Source of the DNA: Omphiscola glabra
Lineage: Eukaryota; Mollusca; Gastropoda; Lymnaeidae
DNA: 64,000 bases
Assembly (NCBI GenBank): GCA_964017045.1
Contig: OZ024794.1
Location: 29,111,815 to 29,175,814, forward strand
Direction: 5' to 3'
The notes beneath the pieces were generated by a model. The model made no database searches. It was not told the DNA's origin and saw nothing but the letters and a program-made list of their open reading frames with translations. This document shows, piece after piece, positions 1-23,400 of the stretch. Within the stretch, counting starts at the first letter, position 1. Each line of letters begins with the position of its first letter. The position numbers were made by a program, and so were the translations under genes.

Positions 1-345
1 TTACTTTGGTCTTTGCACAAAGGCGAGCGATATTGAACAGCCTACCATCAGATCTGGTATGTATGTACACTCCATCTTCACAGTCCTTGAAAGCAAATTG
101 AAGGAGCATCGAGAAGAAAATGGAGAAGAGAGTTGGTGCCAGTACACAACCCTGTTTTACTCCGCTGTTGACTGGGAATGCTTCAGAGACAGCGCCATTG
201 AATGTGACTGTGCTGTGCATGTTTTTGTGAAATGATTGTATGATTGTGAGCAGTCGTGGGGGACAACCTATTCTTTGTAAGATACTGAACAGGCCATTCC
301 GACTTACAAGTCGAATGCCTTTTTCAGATCAATGACTGTTTTAGG
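1..345 (-). mobile_element. LINE reverse transcriptase fragment
   Basis: Read on the minus strand, this stretch encodes part of a non-LTR retrotransposon reverse transcriptase. The diagnostic run GVKQGCVLAPTLFSIFF is clear, and ARLCAKTKV follows toward the window edge. Upstream, AFDL and VSRNGLF lie in different frames, so a one-base indel breaks the frame near position 318. The copy therefore looks dead. It runs off the left edge, so its full extent is unknown. The LINE clade is not resolved; the motifs fit elements common in molluscs and cnidarians. Confidence 0.85.
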
Positions 346-892
346 TACAGCATAAAAAGCAATGTGCAGAAAGGTTTTGTATTACATTATTTTATTAAGT
401 TAACAATAAAAAAATAAGAACAATAAAAGACTTACACAAAGCTAGACTGTTATAAAAAAATATTTTTAAAATATTAATGAAAAAATATTTTAAATATACC
501 CTAATGCAAAAAAAAAAAATGGTTATTTAAGATATTTCCATTGTTTAAAAGCTGGTTCGCCAAACTCAACAAAAAAAATTTGGGTCTGTCAAACCTTTGA
601 GAACGAGTTGAATCCCATCACTAAGTCTAATGTGTGTGTCATCTATAATATTTATCTCCATGTCAAGAAAAATAGTTTTAACTTAAGCATTCAAATTTAA
701 AATTTTAAGAAGCTTTGGTCAGTTTGACTATTACTGTATTAGTACTAGCAATGGAAATAGGATTCATAGGTGACTACACAAAGAGGAAAAACAAAGTCAT
801 TGAGATGTTCTTTCATAACATAAGCATTATTAATTAATGAAATTAACTTTAGCAGAATAATCTAACTGCTAGCACTCAATTTAAAATTCATG
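346..892. other. AT-rich gene-free stretch
   Basis: No coding exon, RNA gene or clear repeat is recognised. The stretch contains A- and T-rich runs only. Confidence 0.5.
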
Positions 893-1180
893 TAGGATGG
901 GTGTCCAAGCAGTCTAAACTGAGTCAATCCCTAGCTTGTGAACTGGAGTTCAATCCCCAGCAAAATCATTACCCATGGTGGATGGGACTCATTAACCTTG
1001 GATACCAACTCATCTAAGAGAAAGAAAACCTGGAAATGGAGTCCCTTAGGCAGGCAGATGTTAAAAATTAAAAATAGGCTACCATCAAAATATATTTTGC
1101 AAGTTTTTAAGCCTGCACCACAAATAGATTGCAGGCACTTCATGAATCTAATGATGTTTTTGACAACATAATGTTAATAA
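893..1180 (+). mobile_element. tRNA-derived SINE
   Basis: The first 70 bases resemble a Leu/Ser-type tRNA. An A-box-like GTCCAAGCAGTCTAAAC lies at 903-919, and a B-box-like GAGTTCAATCCCC lies near 946-958. A body of about 200 bp with no tRNA similarity follows. The head is shared with a second, minus-strand copy at 21000-21064, which marks it as a dispersed family rather than a tRNA gene. The 3' boundary is approximate. Confidence 0.6.
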
Positions 1181-4100
1181 GAAGATAGAAGGGAGGGGCA
1201 ATCACTTTCTTAGGTTTAGACTGGCTCTATATAGAGTGCCTATTGATTATGTATTTGTTTACCAAACACTTTTAAGCAGCTAAAAATTATACAATTATAC
1301 AGCTTGAGTGCCCTTGCCTTAAAAAGTATAGAGTTACAAAATGTAAGTTTAAAAGTTAAACATATTTAGTTAGTTATCACACAGAGTAATATAATTTAGG
1401 AAGAAAAAAACTTTATAGAGTACAGACTTATATTTCATATTTATGTGAAATATAATTGAATTTTTTATTGCATTACATTTTAGTTGTAAAAGATGTGTTT
1501 CGATATGATGAAAACTATTTTCTGTGTATTGGTGAGGAGATTGCATGAAACATTGTATGATAAACTATAAATAATTTATGTTGGAAAATACTCAGAAGTC
1601 TGGCTGTTTGTTGGAAGTGAATACTATTAAAATAGCAATATAACTTAAAAGGTATAAGGGGACCTTTTTAAAGAATATTTAAACCAGCCAGGACATTTAA
1701 ACATTTCAAATTTAAAACCAGGACCTTAAAAAGTTCAAATTTACTAACAGGACATTCTGAATAGTTTTTGCACCATAGGTGACAAAAAATAAACAATTAT
1801 TTGCATCAGTAAGGTCTGAGTGGAAGGATGTGGTGAGGCAGGCGAAAGTCCTACATGGGCTGTAGTGCTACAGGGATGATGGGTGCATTGATTACTAAGA
1901 ATAATTCTGTCTGTGAGTGTGAGGCATATTTTGAAAAATATATTATAGTGATACCAATTAGGATGAATTAATTATTTTGCATTTTAGTTTTATTTATGGT
2001 CAATTGACGTTCTCCAAGCCATGGCTTGTGTCTGTGTAGGACTTTTCCCTTTTGTTGATCTTTCTATTGTTATTAGAGTTAACTTTTCTTTAATACGACT
2101 AAGAAATGTTTTTAATTAAAATTTCATTGGTTACTGAATGATAATATTTAAATTTTCCGGCATTGGGTAAATTGGGTTTAATTATTGTATTGTCTTGATT
2201 TCCTGACAACTTTTGGATTTTATTTTTGGTGGAACCTGAAATGAAGTGTGTAAAAGTGTATTATATGAAACTGTAAGTTGGGTTTTTTTACAATAATTTT
2301 GTATTATTTTTCTTCATTTTTACAGGTTTTTTTACCACAGCCTGAAACTGTAGCTGCACATGTTTTAGTTGACGGAATAAGCATGCCCCGGCTAAAATTA
2401 TGGCTGATAGGGGGTGACTGCAGGTCATTGACACTTCTTGCAAATATCTAGATGGATATAATAAAGTAGCTAAGTTCACCACAAAATTTATGTACCGGCG
2501 GAAATTTTTCATTAAATTTTAAAATTTTTGTCCTATTTTCATTTGGCTCTGCAAATAGTTAAACTAGCACATTCTCTCCATTTGCCCTGCTCATTTTAGC
2601 CGTCGTGAGCTTTTTACACGGCTGCTACATTGGTTGTCATGGTCATGGCAACCAATATGGCAGTCATGAGAAACGCCATGGCACAGAGAATTTAAATTTA
2701 CGTATTTATTTATGCCTGCATCACATGATAAACTCTGTTGATAAATTAATTTTGTTTTTGTAGTCTTAAACTGTACAGGTTACAAACTTACGCCTAGCCA
2801 AGAATGATGTCCAAAAAAGCCAATAATAGGCCTACAGTAGGCCTACTGGTAAAAACAGTACAAACTGTCAACGCCTTATGTTAGTAGGACTGGTAGAACT
2901 GAGAACGCAATTAATAGCAATATAAAGTTATAGATAATAGACTATAGAGTATCAAACTCAGTATATTTGAGGTGAAAATCTGAATTATAAGAACAAGTAT
3001 ATCAGTGTCAACTCTAAAGCTGACTAAATGTCTATGCTGGTGACATGAATGAATGTCTAAGGCAAGGCCTAAGCCTAAGTCTAAGTCTCTAAACACTACT
3101 AATAGTTTTTATTACTAATTAGACTAATACTAAAACTAACTACTGACTCAATAAGACGTAAGTATAAGATAAGACATTCATAAGACATCCAGAAAGTTTC
3201 TGTCTAGTCTAGACCAGAAGTTAAATAAGGGTTCAAAGAAGCACATGAATCTATGAAACAGTGCAAATATTAACAAATTCTTATTACGTTGAAAATTAAT
3301 TATATGACTAAATACTGAACAGTCATGTCATATACATAATCTATTTTTCTTGATAATAAATCCCATTTGAGAAGTTTATGAGCAGCAGTGGCTTTGGAGT
3401 TCAAAGGTCTTGTTTACGATCAAGGGAAGATACTCTGAATCCATGATTCTCTTTAATGTGTTCAATTATCCTACATAACCCAATTTCTAATGGGGGAGGG
3501 GGCGACCTGCCACGTTTATTGCCACGTTATAAACGTGGAATAATCCCAGAATTTACTTTTTCACCCTTTCACGCATGACCTATTTTAAATAATGTAAATG
3601 TACCTAACACTGCGTTCTTCAACATTTTCTGTACCTATAGATCCGGAGAAAAAAAAAAGGGGGGTGGGGGGGGAGGAGCAGGGATTCTTTACAATTACAA
3701 TTCTTAACCTTTATGCCACCCTGCCTGCAGGTCCATTCCGTTTTAAACATTCTATCCACCTCCGCCCCCCCCCCCCCCAAACCGTGTAAATTATATTGTA
3801 ATAAAATTTAAAAATAATTTAGTTATCGTTTTATTTCTTTAATTAAATTTGTATAAACAAGGGGAAAAAAGTACCGATACAAAGTAATGCGTAAACAAAA
3901 TTCACCAGAAAAATATTTACTGCTGCTAATCAATATGCATAAAAACTGATTTTAATAAAAATAACTAGCAATGACAGAAAATATAATTTTCAGGTCTTCC
4001 GCACCTCAGGGCTGGGGAGGACCTTTTAGTAGTTTTAGCCCTTGTTAAGAACTATTGTTCTAGTGAAATGTTTCTGACACAGATGCAGTAATGTGATATC

Positions 4101-6660
4101 CACGGGAGGTGAATTTCTTAAGGGTTTTTTAAGGACAGTAGTGGACACACGGAGTTTTTTTTTTTTGGGGGGGGGGGGGGTGTTGGCGCAGAGATTTGTG
4201 ACGTTATATTTGAAGGTGGTCTAACGTTTTGTGACGATGGGGGGGGGGGGGGGGTATAAAATCGGCAAAAGAGAGAAAAAAAAGGAGAGGGGTGAAATGT
4301 TATATTAGATGATTTTTTCAGTAGCTGTTAATTAATTAGTCTTTTTTTTTATAGTATTTAGAAATTCTAAATAAACCTTATAATTTCTGAATTTTCAAAA
4401 AAATGCATGGTGCTTCAAATTCCCTCAGATAAATCCCTTATTAATAAATATAAGATGCTTTTTAAAATGTATCTGATCTTCTTTAGATAATGTCATTTCT
4501 ATTATACAATAATTTTTTAATGAGCAGTTTTAATAGCAATAAAAATCCTTAGACCTTTTTTACAAAACAGTATCTGCTCTCTTTTTTGTATTTTTAATTA
4601 TTAGTAATATAAATAATTGCAAAAAAGTAATTATACTACTTATAATTTTGTTTCCTTTTTGTTGACTATGTGTAATGATATTTAAGTCCTTTTTGTTAAG
4701 TACTGTACGCACATTATTTAACTGATTTTTTATATTATTCATTTGTTAATGAAGTAGTGTAAACAAATGCATAGTTTTTGAATTAAAAATTATAAAGCAA
4801 CATTACTGTTTAAAATAACTAAAAATTTAATGATTTATCAAAACACAACCAGCTCACTGAGCCCCATCACCATAACCTATCTCATATTTTGTTTGGGAAC
4901 CACTGGCGCCCTCGATTTCTGCTCCCTCCCTATTCAAAATGACATTACTGACACCTTTTTATTGACAAAAAAGGCACCGATTCCCTGAATGTTAGGAATT
5001 GAAATGAACTTACAAAAATATTATATTCCTCTAGTTAGGTAAATATATAGTTGGACTGTCCTATATAGATTCCAGGGGCAAAACTAGACTCAAGCCAACA
5101 GCATACAACTGAAAAGGATTTATGTTTATGTATGGCGGGGGAGAAAAAGTCCACCAATGAAATTGTCTGAAAGAAACTCTGGTATTAACACATGGGTTAA
5201 CCTGCCCCTAATGCTTTTTCTAAAATTACTTGAATTGGTTAGAGAGGAATGGGAAACACCTTTGTTAATTTTGATTTATCTGTTTACTAAAACGTTTGGA
5301 TGTTTTTCCCAGATATACCGGTAAAATATTAAATTATAATTGCATCGTTAAGCCTGATGAAAAATGAATCAATAAATAAAGCATTATCCAGTGATGTATT
5401 GCGTTGTCTTATTTTTTTTTTCTCCATATTAACAGGGAGCAGCAATTATCAGAATGTTACAAGAATATTGAAACAACAAGAAAAAAACAAAATAAGTTCT
5501 CAAGCTTCTTTTATAATGAAATAAAAGCTAATGGAAAGAGACAGAGCAAACAGTTAATGCACACCAAGTGTCTTTATTTAAGTAAAAAACATAACACTAA
5601 CATTTTATTCCAAAGGATTATATTTGTGAAATTGTTTGCAGTGCAGTTATGGAAGCACTGAAACAAATCTTGACATAACCAAAATGGGTTAAATGTAAAT
5701 ATTTTCTAAAGTATTTGTAGATCCCATTGGGCATAGATTGAGGTTATGTACTTTTCAAACAAACACACAAAACTCCATAATTGTATTTTCATGTTATCCT
5801 GTATGAACTATAATGCAAATTGAATAGGTTAAAAAAAATTCCAATAAGGTGCTAGTTTAAGAAAAGGTGCTAGTTTAAGAATTGACTTTAGTGCTAAGTA
5901 CAAGATGGAGACATGAATTGCACAGATTAAAAAAATTTAAATATTTAACAAATGATACTGAACTATACAAAATTAAAATGCTTCAACAACAAAAAATCAA
6001 CTCCTAACATTTTTACATGTCATGTCGTAATAGCAACTGAAATACTACAAAACTGAAGAAGATTCAACCAAGGGTGCTTTCTTCCTAGATTAATGTCAAG
6101 ATAATTGATTTTCTAAAAACATTATTAAGTAATGAGCAGTAATATTTAATGAGAACAGAAAAACAACATTCAAAAACATTTTGGCAAAGAGAAATGCTTT
6201 TCAAACTTAACAATTTAAAAAACTTGGTGCTGAGGGTATCTCATGCTACCAGATGCTAGGAAATGCGTGAATCAATTTACCCACATTTTGTACAGAAAAG
6301 TAATATGTACAAACTATGTACAATATTTAATATACATCAGGGGGAGTAGGAAAGTTTGTAACCTAATTAAAATAATTTGTGTTGAAAATGTGTGTTAAAA
6401 TAATAAAGACACTCAACCTTAACCAATAATTTTGTCAAACGTGATATTGAGTATTAAATTATAACCTTATAATAGACACATGCTTGAAACTTTCTCTTTA
6501 AAATACTATGGTGCATAAATTTCAATTAATTTTTTTTTTTATAACAAAACAATGGTATAGATATTCAATAATTTTATTTACGGTACTGTAACAGTATCAA
6601 TTAGAAATACATAATTCATATTTTTGTATTTCTCATGCCTTAGAAAAAAAAAGTGGTACA
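1181..6660. other. Gene-free AT-rich region downstream of KIF11
   Basis: No supported gene is seen. A perfect hairpin lies near 2619-2655 (arms TTGGTTGTCATG and CATGGCAACCAA). A second stem with ACGTT arms lies near 3512-3540. Long G or C homopolymer runs occur at about 3659-3680, 3764-3778, 4167-4180 and 4240-4254. A copy of a dispersed module containing GGCGCCCTCGATT lies near 4909, with relatives near 47398 and 47725. The lower-coordinate part may include the KIF11 3' UTR, but no cleavage site could be fixed. Confidence 0.45.
6165..6270 (+). repeat. Dispersed repeat copy A
   Basis: About 100 bp here match 53790-53895 in the same order. Shared blocks include AGAGAAATGCTTTTCA, a following ACAATT, then a GTGTTGAGG-like block and CCAGATG(A/C)TAGGAAATG. 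Both copies lie about 1 kb beyond a stop codon (KIF11 here, CHMP7 for the other). The class is unknown. Confidence 0.6.
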
Positions 6661-7208
6661 TTAACCCTTTACAGTCCAAGCCTATTCAGCCTTTTCTAAT
6701 CCTAGTGACCAAGCAAAGGGTCATAACTCCATTCTAAATGAAGGTTCTTTATCTAATTAATTTACAGAAAATAAACTATAAGCAAGAAAATAAAATAAAA
6801 AATACCTAAATACAAAGAAATGATTAAAGCAAAAGTTTCACCAAAAAACAGTTTCAGGGACACTAGGTTTATGAAATAGTGAAGCTTCATTAGTCCTAAG
6901 TTCTTTCAAAATTGTATCCAAGGCTTCGATAGCCATTTTTTACAGCGAAAAAATCGCAACTTTTAAAAAAATCGTAGAAAATCAGCCCCTAAAGACACAG
7001 CGGTCAAACTAGTATCAAAATAAATGCCGACAACGAGGCTTTCTTCCGGTAGAACTATAAATAGTAATGCGCAATGAATTTCCGCTGTGCTAAGAACGAA
7101 AGTAAACAACCTCGCAGCGGGGCGAAGCGGGCGGGTTTGGCCGCAACGGACTGTAAGCTTAAGGAAAAAATCGGCGCATTTCGGGCGCATCGGACTGTAA
7201 AGGGTTAA
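6661..7208. mobile_element. piggyBac-type MITE with TTAA target duplication
   Basis: The element is bounded by TTAA at 6661-6664 and 7205-7208. Just inside are perfect 13-bp terminal inverted repeats, CCCTTTACAGTCC at 6665-6677 and GGACTGTAAAGGG at 7192-7204. TTAA duplication with a CCC-starting terminus is the hallmark of piggyBac elements. The 540-bp body encodes no transposase, so it is non-autonomous. Its right half is far more GC-rich than the flanks (runs such as GCGGGCGGG near 7125). It ends 47 bp past the KIF11 stop codon, so it probably lies in the KIF11 3' UTR. Confidence 0.85.
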
Positions 7209-7255
7209 GCAGTACATTAGTCATGAAAAAATAAATTTAAATAATGATCGCAAAA

Positions 7256-20062
<12,807 letters not shown>

Positions 20063-20488
20063 TTTTCTTGTAAAATTGTAAACAGTAAGCCTTTTCGATT
20101 GAGAGATATTTTTGCCACTCAATGAAGGTATGTCTTTTCAATTTCAAAATTTAACCTAAAACAAATATTAACCAATGAGGATGTTTGGTTCATGTGGAAA
20201 CAGCCAACAGAGTGAGCTCTCTTTAAAAGCTGATATTCCGATATTTTAATTTGTTTATGAAGCAAATATAAATAAAATCAAAAGAAATGAAAATCAAACA
20301 TATTTTGAAAAATATATTTGTTTTAAAATAAATTTGATATTTAATTAATTTTAAATAGTGATTTTATAATTCTTTACACTTATAGATTTGACTTAAAAAA
20401 TATTAATTTGATCTTATATAAAGGATCTGAAACGTAATATTTACGCTTAGATTACAAGAAAAAATACGGAATATGAATCAGTGATAAA
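20063..20488. promoter_or_regulatory. Putative bidirectional promoter, KIF11/RBM8A
   Basis: Only 426 bp separate the divergent start codons of KIF11 and RBM8A, and both 5' UTRs must lie inside. A CCAAT box is visible at about 20172-20176 (ACCAATGAGG). Bidirectional CCAAT promoters are common for cell-cycle and housekeeping genes. No convincing TATA box was assigned. The interval is strongly AT-rich, with no CpG-dense core. Confidence 0.6.
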
Positions 20489-23400
20489 ATGGCGGACGTA
20501 CTGCTTGTTACGAAGGAAGACGAAGATGATTTCGAAATTGATGAAGAAGGTGACCGTAAGTATATATTTCCCCTGCTAATATTATGTTATTATTAACTCT
20601 GAAGTACTATTGCTTTAAATATAGGAATTTTCAGTTTATTCCAAACCTAATTGTCGTGACTGACACTTGACTCGTTGGCTGGGCATGGTCCAGTCAATGA
20701 CGTAAATTTTGTTGCTAGCCTAGTGTATGAGGCGTTGTGAGTGAGATTTTGGTAGTGTAACTGTATTATTATAATGTATAGAATTTGTAGTATATAATAT
20801 TAATTTTGATATTTCGATTGACTTGGTTGGTTGGTATATTGGTAATCTATCACTTCATTGTCAGTTATCAGTTATGAAAATAAAAACATATTATTCTGAT
20901 TTGAATGCTGAACTGTTATTCTTGTATCTTGAAGTCTTGTATTATTGATAATTCATTAATTGATGTCCATTAATTATAATTAATAGTAGTAATGATACAG
21001 ACTAAGCTCCAGTCCACTAGCTTGGGATTGACTCAAGTTTAGACCGCTTGGATGGCCACCCAACACATTCTAAAACATAATTTATCCAAATATTTTGTTG
21101 TAAATAGTGGTAAAAATTAGATAATTCCTAAGCATCAGCATCTTTCACTATTAAAGATTAGTAGTTTTCACATACTAGCAAAGTTGGTTAGAGTGATCTT
21201 CATAACTTACTGCTCAAACTTCTAACAACTTCCAGCATTAAAAAAAGGGTAACTTTTTAAAAGGCAGTGTGAATCAGTAAACTCAATAGCCATTGTTTAG
21301 GTACGTCGAAGGTCTCACGCGCATGCGGTCTGCGCATATGGAAAAATAACGCAAAACGTGTGCAGCCATTTTAACATTCGTCTCAGTGGTTATCTCGTTT
21401 TTTTGTGTTTTACGTCACAGTTTTCTAATTATAAACTAATTAGACATCAGTGACGTAGAGCACATATTTTTTCCAAACACGGAGGTATCCATCTAGCAGC
21501 ATTGTGTATTTTGTAAGTGGCAACGGATTTATTTTTATGGATTGATATTTACTAAATAGTATTACTTTTTAATGCCAGATCGCTAGGCATAGCGCTTTAC
21601 CGCTACAGAGCTTGATTTTTTTATAAAGAGGAATAACTTTATTCCATTAATAATTGCAAACGCTGAAAAAAGTTATGCATCGCGGAATTTGTGAAAATTG
21701 AGTATTTCACTAGTTATCCCCCTTCAAAAAAAAAAAATTGGGTTGTCGGAAATGGCTCTGTCATTAATATTTAAATATGAAGATATAAAAAAGATGACCG
21801 TTATTGTTAATCTTCAAAATTCCGTTGAACAATTATCAGTTAATTAATTGGATTCATTTAAAAAATATTATTAGACATTAATACAACCCAGTGTAAATTT
21901 AAGAGTTTTAAAAAAATTTAGTTTGTGTAGTCTGTTGAATTTCGGACCAGTTTTGTCCCTTGATTTACATAAATATTATACAGTAATAATAATAATAATT
22001 AATAATAATAAAAATATGTATAATATCAATTAAAATTAAGAAATTTTATGAGAGAATGGTGCAATGTTTTATCCGATTTGCTTGTCTTTATTGAATCAAT
22101 AATAGTTTAATAATTTTAATAATAATTGTTATTCTCTAGTTAGTGACATTAACTAATAAGTCTAATCCTGATACTAATAGTTACTAATACTGGTACAAAT
22201 ATAATTACTAATAAACTAATAATACTATTTCACTAATACATCTGCATTTACACTTACAGGCATAATAGTATTTAAGTTAGTATTTTAAAAACATTATAAG
22301 GCATTTAATTATAAATTAAAATAAATAACATCATCATAGTAATTATTTTTTATTAGCGTACAAAAACAGTTTACCAAGTCAAATATTAATTATTTCTAAT
22401 AATATAAAAGTAAAAGAAATTAATTTTATTAAAAAAAAAAATTGAATAATATTAAAAAGCAGTAAGAAATTGTGTCGGTTCAGGATATGAATATAATTAG
22501 ATGTTATTTCTAGGTTTCATTCAGACACAAGAGAAAATGTTAATTTTCTATTAAAATTAAAGAAGTCTTTCCATCGACATTGTCGACGACAAGGAGGCAT
22601 ATTTGGACAAAGACAAAGTATAGAGAGATTGTGGATTTATCAAAAAGACCGAGCAGTTTGAAGAGCAGTCTAAATAGAAAATGACAGACAGAACATCCCC
22701 ATTACCTTTTAAAATTTAAGCTCACATATCCCGGTACGGGTATTAATCTTATTGGTGATATTAGTTGTTTTTATTTATAATAATATACACATTCAACAAA
22801 AAAGGCTTCTCCTTACCTTTCTTAAATACAAGAATTGATTTAAAATTTCACTCAAGCATATAATTCATTAAAATACAATTAATATGTTGTTGTTTTTTTT
22901 TCCTTTACAAATATTAATTTTTCCTATTTTCTGTTCATTTTTTTCTTAACATACCCTCATATAAATATTTTTAAAAATGAAAGTATTGATGTTATATAAA
23001 AGTTTTGATGTTTATTGTGTTGTATATTGCATTGATAATGTGTCCTGAAAATCTGGTGGCATTATCTCTTAAAATAAAAAAGTTTTGGGCAAAATAAGGC
23101 AGAAATTTGGAAAGTGGGTCACACGTTTTTTTAGTTAAATACAAAGATAAATAAGGAGGGTTTAAAAAATCACCAAAAAAATCATAACTCCACTTCTATA
23201 AAAGATAGAAAGATGAAATTGGTGTTTTTGTAAACCTTATAGCTAGCCCTTTCAAATGGTGCATCATTTTTTTGAATATGACAATATTTAAAATTTCTGT
23301 CAAAGTATCTACATTGTTAGGGTAGGTACTTTGATAACTTTAGACTTTAGGTAGGTAGTCTACTAATAAATGTTTTCAGAAAATGTTCACCTGTGCAGAT

